A DNA stretch of 41,182 nucleotides from Clostridia bacterium. GTDB taxonomy: Bacteria > Bacillota > Clostridia > Christensenellales > Borkfalkiaceae. The notes under the pieces are model-generated. The model saw only the letters and a program-made list of their open reading frames with translations. It was not told where the DNA came from and ran no database searches. Where the stretch lies: contig JAJQDC010000057.1 in NCBI GenBank assembly GCA_021202395.1, positions 10,709 through 51,890 on the forward strand, written 5' to 3'. Shown piece after piece: positions 1 to 8,080 of the stretch. Position 1 is the first letter of the stretch; the number at the start of each line of letters is the position of its first letter. The translations under genes and the position numbers were made by a program.

Positions 1-26
1 ATTATAACCACAGGAGGTTTTATATT

Positions 27-122
27 ATGTTAATATACGAAAATTTAAACAGCTTAAGTGATGAAGAAAACGCTACAGGCGTCAGCACTCTTTCTTACGT
101 AGCACTCGGCTGCAACCGCTAA
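27..122 (+). CDS. Micro-ORF 1, putative small peptide precursor (31 aa)
   Basis: A 31-codon ORF begins at ATG 27, preceded by a near-perfect Shine-Dalgarno (AGGAGG, about 9 nt upstream), and ends in TAA. The peptide has an acidic, Asn-rich N-terminal half (MLIYENLNSLSDEEN) and a C-terminal half ending in LSYVALGCNR, with a single cysteine three residues from the end. It is the first of three tandem copies in the window. The two-part layout and tandem copies resemble leader-plus-core precursors of modified peptides (RiPPs) or a small signal peptide. No maturation enzyme, protease or exporter gene is visible; the region upstream lies outside the window. The family is not recognised and the peptide role is inference. 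Confidence 0.6.
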   Translation: MLIYENLNSLSDEENATGVSTLSYVALGCNR

Positions 123-227
123 ATTAGCGGTCCCCGCTTGATTAACAAATTACTTTACTTACAGACGGGGATGTACAAAGATATTGTGCGTCCCCTTGAT
201 AATTATAACCACAGGAGGTTTTATATT

Positions 228-323
228 ATGTTAATATACGAAAATTTAAACAGCTTGAGTGATGAAGAAAACGCTACAGGCGTAAACACTCTTTCTTACG
301 TAGCGCTCGGCTGCAACCGCTAA
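228..323 (+). CDS. Micro-ORF 2, putative small peptide precursor (31 aa)
   Basis: This is the second copy, 201 bp after the first. It has the same AGGAGG ribosome binding site and start context, and the peptide differs from copy 1 at a single residue (Asn for Ser at position 20). The C-terminus LSYVALGCNR is identical. An in-frame upstream start at 138 would give 61 aa, but it has no ribosome binding site comparable to the one before 228, so 228 is preferred. The near identity to copy 1, including 5' flanking sequence, indicates a recent tandem duplication. Function is unknown; a precursor or signalling peptide is inferred. Confidence 0.6.
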   Translation: MLIYENLNSLSDEENATGVNTLSYVALGCNR

Positions 324-351
324 AGCGGTTCGCAATGACATAAACTTTATT

Positions 352-380
352 TTGAAAATGGTTAGCGGCTACCTTATAAA
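352..380 (+). promoter_or_regulatory. Sigma-A-type promoter before micro-ORF 3
   Basis: TTGAAA at 352-357 and TATAAA at 375-380 are separated by 17 bp, about 32 bp before the start codon at 413. The third micro-ORF can therefore be transcribed by itself as well as by read-through. Confidence 0.6.
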
Positions 381-412
381 AAACGCAATTAAAATTAAGG
401 AGATATAATAAT

Positions 413-508
413 ATGTTGATATATGATAATTTAAATACTATAGATGAAGAAGAAACTGTAATAGGGGTTAACCCCTTATCTTATGTTGCACTCGGCTGCA
501 ACCGCTAA
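413..508 (+). CDS. Micro-ORF 3, diverged putative peptide precursor (31 aa)
   Basis: This third copy is also exactly 31 codons, with an AAGGAGAT ribosome binding site upstream. Its N-terminal half has diverged (MLIYDNLNTIDEEETVIGV), whereas LSYVALGCNR at the C-terminus is unchanged. Stronger conservation of the last ten residues than of the N-terminal part suggests that the C-terminus is the functional or recognised segment. A strong terminator follows at 548. Product class is unknown; a RiPP-like or signalling peptide is inferred. Confidence 0.6.
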   Translation: MLIYDNLNTIDEEETVIGVNPLSYVALGCNR

Positions 509-547
509 AAAACAATTAATTAAAGCATACTACCTACCCAATTAACA

Positions 548-588
548 AAAGCGTGCTTCGGGCTTGACGTCCGAAGCATGCTTTTTAT
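548..588. terminator. Bidirectional intrinsic terminator
   Basis: Fourteen-bp arms (548-561 and 571-584, one G-T pair) flank a short loop and are followed by T-rich DNA on the plus strand and a shorter T-run on the minus strand. It lies between the convergent micro-ORF cluster and the MocR gene and can serve both. Confidence 0.85.
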
Positions 589-1944
589 TTATATAATGGA
601 ATTGATATCAAGGTTTTGCGCCTGCTGGCGCGTAACGCCCGAATAGTTGATTACGGCGGTAAGCGCATAGTCTTCCCTTGGCGATAACAGGTAGTCAGAA
701 AGGCACCTTAAGTTTATACCGGCACGTGCGGCGGCAGCCTTAATTGCACCGTCGCTGCCCGCCGAAGGGAACTTTACGGTAAAGTGCAAGCCGCTGCCCG
801 TTTCGCTTACGTTGCAGGGTATATCCAGCCCTTTTATTTTATCAAGAAGAATATCCCTTACTCCGCGGTAATAGTTTTTAAGGCGGTTTATGTGCCGCTC
901 AAAGCCGCCTTCTGCTATCATACGGGCAAGAGCTTTCTGTTCAAACAGCGGTACTACGCTTGCATTTCTGCCGAATATACGCACGTATTCGCCGTACAGT
1001 GCGGGCGGCAGCACCATATACCCCATACGCATAGACGGCGCAAGCGATTTAGAAAATGTATTTACGTAGATTACCCTGTCGGGACTGATGCCGTACATCG
1101 TCTGCAAAGGTCTGCCGAACAGGCGGAATTCGCTGTCGTAATCGTCTTCCACTATGTAACCGCCACAGGCGTCGGCTTTTGCTATAAGCGCTGTGCGCAC
1201 ATAAGCGGGCGTAACCGCCCCCGTGGGGAAGTTGTGGGAAGGGGATATATGCAGCACGTCTGCACCCCAGTTATCCCATCCGGCGGGGTCCACCCCGTCT
1301 GCACCCACGTCGGCACAGACTACTTTTGCACCGTTAAGGCGGTAGGCGTCTGCTATGTTGCGGTAACCGGGGTTTTCTACCGCGTACACTTTATCCCGCC
1401 CCAACAGCTGCACTATTACGCCGTAAAGCTGCTCTGCACCTGCACCTATTACAATATACCTTGGGTCTACAGAAATTCCCCTTGCTCGGTAAAGGTAGCC
1501 AGATATTGCCGATTTAAGCTCCCCGTCGCCGTCGCACGGTACCCTTTCCAGCAGATGTTCCCCGCAGTCAGAAAGCACCCCGCGCATGAGCTTAGCCCAG
1601 TAAGAAAAGGGGAACAGCTCTGCGGGCGCACTGCCGCTTACAAAGTCCACCGCATACGTCTTTTTAGGTGCGGTTGTAACCGTTTCAACTGTCTTTTTGC
1701 CGTAAAAATCTACGTTGACGTCGGCAACAAAGTAGCCGCTGCGCTCTTTAGAGATTATGTATCCTTCGGCTAAAAGCTGGTCGTATGCCGTTTGCACGGT
1801 TATCACGCTTACGCCAAGATTTTGCGCAAGGGTGCGTTTAGAAGGCAGCTTTTCGCCCGCCTTCAGCCTGCCGCTTAAAATATCGCTGCATATGTGCGAA
1901 TAAAGCGAGTAGTATTTATTTTTTCTGAGTTCATAAGTCAGCAT
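589..1944 (-). CDS. MocR/PdxR-family transcriptional regulator (GntR HTH fused to aminotransferase-like domain)
   Basis: The 451-residue protein has the MocR architecture: an N-terminal GntR winged helix-turn-helix (about residues 10-75, with LPSKRTLAQNLGVSVITVQ) joined to a fold-type I aminotransferase-like domain (about 105-445). The PLP-binding lysine is K299 in NTFSKSLAPS, and EDDYDSEFR is the typical family block. Such proteins use PLP as an effector or cofactor rather than as transaminases; PdxR members control PLP synthesis. No pdxS/pdxT or other obvious target lies next to it, so the regulon is unknown. Start is ATG 1944. The upstream region has a good promoter and an inverted repeat that may be an autoregulatory operator. 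It stands alone, convergent with the micro-ORFs. Confidence 0.9.
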   Translation of the reverse strand: MLTYELRKNKYYSLYSHICSDILSGRLKAGEKLPSKRTLAQNLGVSVITVQTAYDQLLAEGYIISKERSGYFVADVNVDFYGKKTVETVTTAPKKTYAVDFVSGSAPAELFPFSYWAKLMRGVLSDCGEHLLERVPCDGDGELKSAISGYLYRARGISVDPRYIVIGAGAEQLYGVIVQLLGRDKVYAVENPGYRNIADAYRLNGAKVVCADVGADGVDPAGWDNWGADVLHISPSHNFPTGAVTPAYVRTALIAKADACGGYIVEDDYDSEFRLFGRPLQTMYGISPDRVIYVNTFSKSLAPSMRMGYMVLPPALYGEYVRIFGRNASVVPLFEQKALARMIAEGGFERHINRLKNYYRGVRDILLDKIKGLDIPCNVSETGSGLHFTVKFPSAGSDGAIKAAAARAGINLRCLSDYLLSPREDYALTAVINYSGVTRQQAQNLDINSII

Positions 1945-1981
1945 CTGATATTACCCGTAAATGTTCAATTTCGTTGAGCAA

Positions 1982-2010
1982 ATAATATCAGATTAATTGC
2001 TTTGTGTCAA
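1982..2010 (-). promoter_or_regulatory. Promoter of the MocR gene with possible operator
   Basis: On the minus strand TTGACA (2005-2010) and TATTAT (1982-1987) are spaced by 17 bp. A 9-bp inverted repeat, CTGATATTA at 1945-1953 and TAATATCAG at 1983-1991, has one arm over the -10 box and the other just before the start codon. This is a plausible operator for autoregulation, by inference. Confidence 0.7.
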
Positions 2011-2053
2011 CAGAAATCATTGTTGGTTTTTGCAAAACAAAGATAATCAAGTA

Positions 2054-2345
2054 CGTTGTCCCGCTCTTGGCTTCCCCTTCTATGGGGGAAGCTGTCAACT
2101 TGTTGACTGCGTGAGCGTAGCGAAACTCTGCGCACCACATTATAAAAAAGTTTCAGATAATAACTGCGCAGATGAGGGGATACTCCTGCCTTTCCTTATT
2201 CTGCCATTCGGCTGACCAAGTACGTCATCCTGAGCGACAGCGAAGGATATCTGCGCCATATAATCTGAAGCCTTTTACAATAAGGTTTCAGATAAATGTG
2301 CGCAAAAGCGGCTGATTACCTTACAGCCGCTGAGACGGGGGATCG
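2054..2345. repeat. Mosaic of palindromic intergenic repeats
   Basis: No gene is supported between 2011 and 2681. This part begins with the hairpin TTCCCCTTCTATGGGGGAA, continues into a GATGAGGGGAT block (about 2174), then a REP-like unit (about 2226-2260, GTCATCCTGAGCG) and ends with a fragment of the four-copy structured element (2301-2340: GCGGCTG and CAGCCGC arms followed by TGAGACGGG). All these blocks recur elsewhere in the window. Confidence 0.75.
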
Positions 2346-2407
2346 CTTGCGGGGGAAGGGTTTATTCAGATAATAATGCCCACCGCTTTAATAAAGTAAG
2401 TATTATA

Positions 2408-2640
2408 GAAGAAACCCCTCAGCCTGCTACGCAGCCAGCTCCCCTTGCAGTGGAGTCTCCAATGCGGTGCATATTATTTAAGAAATAACCATTATATTTT
2501 TAAACATCTCTTCTGCCGCCCTGCCTGCTGGTTTGCGCACAAAGTGCGCAAGGCTACAAGCTCGCGAAGACCGCGGCTCGATACCGCTCCCGCGGGATCC
2601 TTCACTTACGTTCAGGATGACGTAAAATGTTCACTCGTTT
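2408..2640. repeat. Palindromic repeats downstream of glyA
   Basis: Positions 2415-2460 hold a minus-strand copy of the family that also occurs at 13641 and 38845 (double hairpin followed by TGAGGGG). Positions 2585-2625 hold a REP-like unit ending in TTCAGGATGACG. No coding region is supported. Confidence 0.65.
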
Positions 2641-2681
2641 GTATACACCCACCCCGATTACCCCCGTAATATGGCAAAAGT

Positions 2682-2710
2682 AAAGGAGTACGGCTGGCGT
2701 ACTCCTTTTT
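2682..2710. terminator. Intrinsic terminator downstream of glyA
   Basis: Eleven-bp arms (AAAGGAGTACG at 2682-2692 and its complement at 2698-2708) flank a 5-nt loop. T-rich sequence is better on the plus strand, but the position 35 bp after the glyA stop suits minus-strand termination too. Confidence 0.7.
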
Positions 2711-2742
2711 ATAATCATACAAAATAAATTTTACAAACCAAC

Positions 2743-3993
2743 TTACCTTACGCAATCTGCATACAGGGGGAAGGCAGCGCAGAGCTTTGCAACTTCTTCG
2801 GTAACGTAACCAAAGCACTCTTCCTTTTCGTCTATAACCTTTGCAATAAGGCTTGCTATCTTGCGCGCTTCAGGCTCTTTCATGCCGCGGGAAGTCATTG
2901 CGGGCGTACCCAGGCGGATGCCGGAAGTTACGAAAGGTTTTTGTGTATCAAAAGGTATTGCATTCTTGTTTACGGTAATGTGCACTTCGTCGAGCATGCG
3001 CTCAAGCTCTTTGCCCGTCATGCCCTTTTCGGTAAGGTTCAAAAGTATAAGGTGGTTGTCCGTTCCGCCCGACACCATCTTTACGCCGAGTTTGCTGAAT
3101 TCATCTGCCATTGCAGCGGCGTTCTTTACTATCTGCTGCTGGTAAACGGCAAATTCGGGGGATAACGCTTCTTTAAAGGCAACAGCTTTAGCGGCTATAA
3201 TGTGCATCAAGGGGCCGCCCTGTATGCCGGGGAATACGGCTTTATCTATCTGTTTGGAATACTCTTCCTTACACATTATAACGCCGCCGCGCGGACCGCG
3301 TAACGTTTTATGCGTGGTAGTAGTAACAAAGTCTGCATAAGGCACGGGTGAAGGGTGCAGACCTGCGGCTACTAGCCCCGCTATGTGGGCGATATCCACC
3401 ATCATAAGCGCACCCACTTTATCGCAGATTTCACGTATGCGCTTGAAGTCTATTACCCTGGGGTAGGCGCTTGCGCCTGATACTATCATCTTGGGTTTGC
3501 ACTCTACCGCTATGCGCTCCATCTCGTCGTAGTCTATAAGCTCGGTATCCTTGCTTACGCCGTAGGGAACTATGTTAAAATATTTACCCGATATATTTAC
3601 GGGCGAACCGTGGGAAAGATGCCCGCCGTGGGCAAGATTCATACCCATTACCGTGTCGCCCGGCTGAAGCATTGCAAAGAATACCGCAAGGTTGGCGCTT
3701 GCACCGGAATGGGGCTGTACGTTGGCATGTTCACAGCCGAATATCTCTTTAAGCCTGTTGCGGGCAAGATCTTCTGCTATATCTACATACTGGCAGCCGC
3801 CGTAGTAGCGGTGTGCGGGGTAGCCTTCTGCATACTTATTGGTAAGATGACTGCCTGCCGCCGCCATTACCGCGGGGGAAACAAAGTTTTCGCTTGCGAT
3901 AAGCTCTATATTGCCCTGCTGGCGGGAAAGTTCAAGGCGCAGCGCTTCTGCCACTTCGGGGTCGGTCTGCTCTATAAGGGAAATATCAATCAT
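2743..3993 (-). CDS. glyA: Serine hydroxymethyltransferase
   Basis: GlyA converts serine and tetrahydrofolate to glycine and 5,10-methylene-tetrahydrofolate using PLP, feeding one-carbon units to purine, thymidylate and methionine synthesis in the cytoplasm. The 416 residues are the normal bacterial length. The PLP lysine is K229 in [14 protein letters not shown]; the N-terminal block [11 protein letters not shown] and [11 protein letters not shown] are also diagnostic. Start is ATG 3993 with a GGAG ribosome binding site. It is transcribed alone from its own promoter (4027-4055) and followed by a terminator. Nothing is missing from the fold as far as the sequence shows. Confidence 0.98.
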   Translation of the reverse strand: MIDISLIEQTDPEVAEALRLELSRQQGNIELIASENFVSPAVMAAAGSHLTNKYAEGYPAHRYYGGCQYVDIAEDLARNRLKEIFGCEHANVQPHSGASANLAVFFAMLQPGDTVMGMNLAHGGHLSHGSPVNISGKYFNIVPYGVSKDTELIDYDEMERIAVECKPKMIVSGASAYPRVIDFKRIREICDKVGALMMVDIAHIAGLVAAGLHPSPVPYADFVTTTTHKTLRGPRGGVIMCKEEYSKQIDKAVFPGIQGGPLMHIIAAKAVAFKEALSPEFAVYQQQIVKNAAAMADEFSKLGVKMVSGGTDNHLILLNLTEKGMTGKELERMLDEVHITVNKNAIPFDTQKPFVTSGIRLGTPAMTSRGMKEPEARKIASLIAKVIDEKEECFGYVTEEVAKLCAAFPLYADCVR

Positions 3994-4026
3994 TGTTTAA
4001 TCTCCGTAAAAATATATTACCCTTTT

Positions 4027-4055
4027 ATTTTAACATAATTTTACACCGCGTGCAA
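4027..4055 (-). promoter_or_regulatory. glyA promoter
   Basis: On the minus strand TTGCAC (4050-4055), a 17-bp spacer and TAAAAT (4027-4032) lie 34 bp before the glyA start codon. Confidence 0.7.
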
Positions 4056-4448
4056 TAGTTTTGAGCGATAAATTAGTTTGATATTTGTCAACACTTGCGC
4101 GCGTGGCACAAATCAATACATTGTACTTTTATGGTTTGGAAATCTCCTACCCTTCAACGCCTATTTTTCCAAAGCAACGATAGTTGCTTATGTTCTTTTC
4201 CCGCATTATAACGGCAGTAGCGTAAACGTCATTGCGAGCGGTCTCTACCGCGTGGCAATCTCGCCAGAACTGGCGGATGGCGGAGCCCAAACGGCACGCA
4301 AGTTGTTTAAAAATAATATGTTTTTTCTTAAATAATCTATACCCACCTTTGGAGAAAGAATACTTTGCTCTTTATATTTCCTGCCATATCAAAATAATGC
4401 CTGTTTTATCAAAATACTATTGTTTTTGCGGATTTTACAGATAAATCT
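4056..4448. other. Intergenic stretch with one REP-like repeat
   Basis: Between the glyA promoter and the next plus-strand promoter the only recognisable feature is a REP-like palindrome at about 4228-4285, starting CATTGCGAGCGG and with complementary TACCGCG/GCAATCTCG blocks. The same family recurs at 30760, 31057, 37673 and 40928. Short ORFs here have no coding support. Confidence 0.6.
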
Positions 4449-4477
4449 TTGAAATAAACAACAATAAATGCTATTAT
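4449..4477 (+). promoter_or_regulatory. Promoter of the epimerase/EFR1 operon
   Basis: TTGAAA (4449-4454), a 17-bp spacer and TATTAT (4472-4477) lie 36 bp before ATG 4513, which has an AGGGAG ribosome binding site. Confidence 0.7.
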
Positions 4478-4512
4478 GTTGCCGAAATTTAAGCCGTTAA
4501 GGGAGCACAAAT

Positions 4513-6057
4513 ATGGTAATATCAGTTACGGGCATTACAGGCAATATGGGCAAGCAGACGTTATTTCACCTATGTAATATGGCTGATAATATAGACGAAT
4601 TGCGCCTTTTGATATTGCCTTGCGACAAGCGCATAAAAACCGTTAAAAAGCAGGTTAAAAGCATAAAAAACAAGGTAAAAATAATAATCGGCTCTTTAAA
4701 TGAAAAAGAGACCTGCAAAAAGCTTGTAAACGGCGCCGATTACGTAATAAATCTTGCGTCCGTCATTCCGCCCAGTTCTGACAAGCACCCGCGCAGCGCA
4801 ACAAAGTGCAACCAGCACGGCGTGGATACTTTGGTAAGCTGTATAGAAATCGCTGAACGCCAGCCGAAATATATACATATATCTACGGTGGCACTGTACG
4901 GCAACCGCAATTACAGGCACCACTGGGGCAGGGTGGGCGATCCCCTTCTCGTAAGCCCTTTGGATATTTACTCCGCAACCAAACTGCGCGGTGAGTTCCG
5001 CGTGCTTGAGAGCAAAATAAACACGTGGGTAGTATTAAGGCAGACGGCTATGCTGCACGAAAACATGCTGTCTGACAATATGAGCGACGGGCTCATGTTC
5101 CATACCTGCTTTAACGCTCCGCTTGAATGGGCCACGGCTTACGACAGCGGTCTGTTGATTGCCAATATAATAAAAAAAGACAGCGGATGCGATTTAAGTA
5201 ATATCTTCTGGAAAAAAGTTTTCAATATCGGCGGCGGCAGCCTGAATATGGTAACGGGCTTTGATACGCTAAACGATGGGTTTAAACTTATCGGCGGCGG
5301 AGCAAAAGATTACTTCAAGCCCACATACAACGCAGCGCGAAATTTCCACGGTGTGTGGTTTTACGACGGCGGTTTGCTCAACGATTTATTCAATTACCAG
5401 ACTCAGAGCGTAAGCGATTACTGGGCACAGATGAAAGAAACTCATAAAATATACGCTCTTGCCCGCATTGTACCCAAAAAGCTGATAGCTAAATTTGCAA
5501 TACAGCGGCTGTTCAAAGACAGCAACTCCCCCGCCTACTGGAAAAAGAACGGCGACACCGCTAAACTTACCGCCTTTTTCGGCAGTGAAAAGCAGTACGA
5601 TTCCGTAACCAGCGACTGGAGTAAGTTTCCCCTGCTTGCCGAAGGGCGCACAGAAAACGGCAGCATTGACTATAATTCTTTAAAAAATAGAAGTAACGCA
5701 GCGCTTTTGGATCTCGGTTTTGACTACGAAAAAAGCGACAGCGAGATAACGCTGCAGGATATACAAAACGTTGCAGATATGCACGGCGGAAAGCTTTTAA
5801 CGGGCAGTTACAGCGGCGATATTTACCAGAAGATGGACTGGCTTACGCAGGACGGCGAAAAATTTACAGCAAGCGTTTACACCGTATTGCGGGCTGGGCA
5901 TTGGTACAGCGGCATATACGAAAAAAATATCTGGGAATTTGACAGACTCAGCAAAAAAGATAAAATATTTGCGCAGGTGTGGTATGACAGCCATACGCAG
6001 GATGAAGATTATACTTACGTTTTAGACGACGGCTTTAACGCCGCTTTGGGTGAATAA
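4513..6057 (+). CDS. NAD-dependent epimerase/dehydratase-like protein with extra C-terminal domain
   Basis: The N-terminal ~300 residues form an extended short-chain dehydrogenase/reductase: a GxTGxxG nucleotide-binding motif at the very start (VTGITGNMG) and the catalytic pair Y153 and K157 in DIYSATKLRGE. The remaining ~190 residues are a separate domain containing HGGKLLTGSYSGDIYQKMDW and YTVLRAGHWYSG. From memory, related clostridial proteins carry cysteines around the AGHW segment that may bind metal; here they are absent, but this comparison needs an alignment. Total length of 514 aa is much longer than a plain epimerase (~320). The stop overlaps the next start by one base (TAATG), so it is probably translationally coupled to the EFR1-type redox protein. 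Substrate is unknown; a reductase or epimerase working with a low-potential electron donor is a guess. Confidence 0.75.
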   Translation: MVISVTGITGNMGKQTLFHLCNMADNIDELRLLILPCDKRIKTVKKQVKSIKNKVKIIIGSLNEKETCKKLVNGADYVINLASVIPPSSDKHPRSATKCNQHGVDTLVSCIEIAERQPKYIHISTVALYGNRNYRHHWGRVGDPLLVSPLDIYSATKLRGEFRVLESKINTWVVLRQTAMLHENMLSDNMSDGLMFHTCFNAPLEWATAYDSGLLIANIIKKDSGCDLSNIFWKKVFNIGGGSLNMVTGFDTLNDGFKLIGGGAKDYFKPTYNAARNFHGVWFYDGGLLNDLFNYQTQSVSDYWAQMKETHKIYALARIVPKKLIAKFAIQRLFKDSNSPAYWKKNGDTAKLTAFFGSEKQYDSVTSDWSKFPLLAEGRTENGSIDYNSLKNRSNAALLDLGFDYEKSDSEITLQDIQNVADMHGGKLLTGSYSGDIYQKMDWLTQDGEKFTASVYTVLRAGHWYSGIYEKNIWEFDRLSKKDKIFAQVWYDSHTQDEDYTYVLDDGFNAALGE

Positions 6058-6929
6058 TGAAAATTTCAGCATGTTATTTTTCAGGTACCGGCAATACAAA
6101 GATGGTTGCCGAAGAAGCTGCAAAGGTCTTTACGCAGCTGGGGCACACGGCAGAACTTATCAATATAGACAGCGGCGAAGCCGACGTAACGGGCTGCGAT
6201 ATATTGGGCATATTCTACCCCGTACACGCATTTAACGCACCCGTAATAGTACTTGACTTTGTAAAAAAGTTAGCCCCTTCCGATACAAAAAAGAAAGTAT
6301 TTATAATGAAGACATCGGGCGAACCGCTTAAACTAAACAATATATCTTCGCTTAAAATAAAGAAAATTCTTAAAAAGAAAAATTACATACTTACCAATGA
6401 ATACCACTACGTAATGCCGTACAACATAATTTTCCGCCACTCCGACGCAATGGCTTACAGAATGTGGAACACCGCAAAACAGCTTATACCCATAGACTGT
6501 AAAGAGATTTTAAGCGGCAAAGAGTCTCGCCTTGGATACGTCTTTTTGGGGAGTTTTATAGCGTGGATAATGCGTATAGAATACTTTGCGGGCAAGGTAA
6601 ACGGCAAAAGATACAAGGTTACGCAAGATTGCATAAACTGCAATAAGTGCGTAAATAACTGCCCTGTTAACAACATCACGGTAAAAGACGGCAAAATAAC
6701 CTTCGGCAAAGACTGCATCATGTGTATGCGCTGCTCCTTCAGCTGCCCCGTAAATGCAATAAAAATTGGCCTTTTTGAAGGGTGGAAAGTAAACGGCGCA
6801 TATAGCTTTAAATATACCGAAGAAGACGATACGCAAAGCCATAAAAATTTCTGCAAGAAATCTTACGCTAAATACTTTGCCAAAGCAGAAAGTAAAATCA
6901 AAGGTGTAAAAACTGAAATAATAACGTAA
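6057..6929 (+). CDS. EFR1-family flavodoxin/ferredoxin fusion protein
   Basis: The protein has an N-terminal flavodoxin-like domain (about residues 1-160; phosphate-binding loop FSGTGNTK) and a C-terminal ferredoxin domain with two complete CxxCxxCxxxCP motifs (C192, C195, C198, C202 and C220, C223, C226, C230), expected to bind two [4Fe-4S] clusters. It would be a cytoplasmic electron carrier. The 290-residue length fits the EFR1 family of anaerobes. ATG 6057 overlaps the stop of the upstream epimerase-like gene, indicating one operon and probably functional partnership. No clear terminator follows; the operon runs into repeats. Confidence 0.88.
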   Translation: MKISACYFSGTGNTKMVAEEAAKVFTQLGHTAELINIDSGEADVTGCDILGIFYPVHAFNAPVIVLDFVKKLAPSDTKKKVFIMKTSGEPLKLNNISSLKIKKILKKKNYILTNEYHYVMPYNIIFRHSDAMAYRMWNTAKQLIPIDCKEILSGKESRLGYVFLGSFIAWIMRIEYFAGKVNGKRYKVTQDCINCNKCVNNCPVNNITVKDGKITFGKDCIMCMRCSFSCPVNAIKIGLFEGWKVNGAYSFKYTEEDDTQSHKNFCKKSYAKYFAKAESKIKGVKTEIIT

Positions 6930-7320
6930 ACCGCAATATAGCCTTCACATTGAGGGGAAGGTGGCAACGAAGTTGACGGATGAGAGAATTATTTTTACCG
7001 TTTTAATAAGGTGAGAAAGCATCTGAAAGCCGTCCAGCTTGCCTTTCCGCGAGTAATCTGCGCAATATAATCTGAAAACTTTTACAATAAGGTGCGCAGA
7101 GTGTCGCTTACTCTCGCACGCGAGATCCTTCACATTCGTTCAGGATGACGGGCTTTTCGGGTGGTAATAAGGTGAACCAATCTGCGCCATTTATAGAACA
7201 TTTTATAATGCGGTGAGCAGAGTTTCGCAAACGCTCGCCCTATCCGTTGACAGCTTCTACTGTGTATGCTATCGCTACCCCGCAGGGGAAGGCAAGATTT
7301 TGTAATGTTGAATTAATCAT
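6930..7320. repeat. Intergenic palindromic repeats
   Basis: No gene is supported here. The stretch contains a GGGGAAGGTGGCAACGAAG block with downstream GACGGATGAG (about 6952-6985), a REP-like unit GATCCTTCACATTCG with GATGACG (about 7120-7150), AATCTGAAA/TTACAATAAGGTGCGCAG blocks (about 7070-7110) and further fragments to 7290. All are members of families seen elsewhere in the window. Confidence 0.65.
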
Positions 7321-7365
7321 CGATTACTTGAAGGGAAGGCTAAGGGTAAAAAACTCTTACTATCC

Positions 7366-7962
7366 TTAATCTAACGGGGTATCAAGCTCGTCTAAAGTCT
7401 TTTCGTAACCGCCGATAAACAGCTCAAAAAACTTGGTTACTTCGGGCATTTTGCGCCCCATAAGGTCTTCTTCTATGCTCTTTCTTGCCTTTTCAAATTC
7501 GGTGTTGCCGCACCGCTTTTCTTCCAGACATTTTATGTAGGCAGAAAATCTGTCTGCCGCCTTTACCAGCTTCCACTCTATGCTCTGCGTGTCGGGCTTT
7601 ACATACTCAGCAATATCTTCTTTCATCTCTTCGGGCAGCATGGTTAAAAGCCTGTCGCAGGCAAGCCCTTCCAGATCTTTATAGGCACCGTTTATAGAAC
7701 TGTTAAAATACTTTATAGGGGTAGGCAGATCGCCCGTTACTACTTCGCTGCACTCGTGATAAACGGCATACAGCACACACTTGCCGCCGTCGGCATTGCC
7801 GCCGCAGTACTTGTTGTTTATTACCGCAAGTGCATGGGCTATCAAAGCTACTTCCTGTGAATGTTCCATTATGTTCTCTTCGCGCACAGAGCGCATAAGC
7901 GACCACCTTTTTATGTACTTCATTCTGTCTAAAAATGCGTAAAAATCGTAAGACATAGTCAA
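7366..7962 (-). CDS. YfbR-like HD-domain 5'-deoxynucleotidase
   Basis: The 198-residue protein matches E. coli YfbR along most of its length (RMKYIKRWSLMRSVREENIMEHS, VVTGDLPTPIKYFN, KAADRFSAYIKCLEE). YfbR is a metal-dependent phosphohydrolase that removes phosphate from deoxynucleoside 5'-monophosphates, contributing to dNTP salvage. Metal and catalytic positions H34, H69, D78 and D137 align with YfbR H33, H68, D77 and D137. The residue matching D69 of the HD pair is glutamate here (E70; codon GAG). Start is ATG 7962 with an AAAGGAG ribosome binding site. It is transcribed alone, divergent from the thiT riboswitch. Confidence 0.9.
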   Translation of the reverse strand: MTMSYDFYAFLDRMKYIKRWSLMRSVREENIMEHSQEVALIAHALAVINNKYCGGNADGGKCVLYAVYHECSEVVTGDLPTPIKYFNSSINGAYKDLEGLACDRLLTMLPEEMKEDIAEYVKPDTQSIEWKLVKAADRFSAYIKCLEEKRCGNTEFEKARKSIEEDLMGRKMPEVTKFFELFIGGYEKTLDELDTPLD

Positions 7963-7981
7963 TCTCCTTTAAAACAAAATA

Positions 7982-8010
7982 ATTATAATACAAAAACGTT
8001 ACAATTTCAA
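7982..8010 (-). promoter_or_regulatory. Promoter of the YfbR-like gene
   Basis: On the minus strand TTGAAA (8005-8010), 17 bp and TATAAT (7982-7987). Its -35 box directly abuts the -35 box of the divergent thiT promoter. Confidence 0.8.
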
Positions 8011-8039
8011 TTGACTTAAAGGTAAAATTGCAATATAAT
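8011..8039 (+). promoter_or_regulatory. thiT promoter
   Basis: TTGACT (8011-8016), 17 bp and a perfect TATAAT (8034-8039) precede the TPP aptamer by about 40 bp. Confidence 0.85.
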
Positions 8040-8080
8040 TTTAATTGCGGTAAGAAAATTACCGACACACAACAGAATAT

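Larger units (their letters stand above)
1..323 (+). repeat. Tandem duplication of about 200 bp carrying micro-ORFs 1 and 2
   Basis: The stretch from the window start to about 122 recurs at about 202-323 with only a few base differences, covering the ribosome binding site and the whole 31-codon ORF. The spacer between them (123-200) contains partly complementary runs (GTCCCC and GGGGA). The duplication may continue upstream of the window. Confidence 0.85.

Noticed and set aside
784..1773. 329-codon open frame on the plus strand
   Set aside because: It lies fully antisense to the MocR gene, has Cys/Tyr/His-rich translation and no ribosome binding site; it is a shadow of the real gene's codon bias.
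2054..2345. CRISPR array
   Set aside because: Repeats are irregular in spacing, palindromic and dispersed, without constant spacer length or cas genes.
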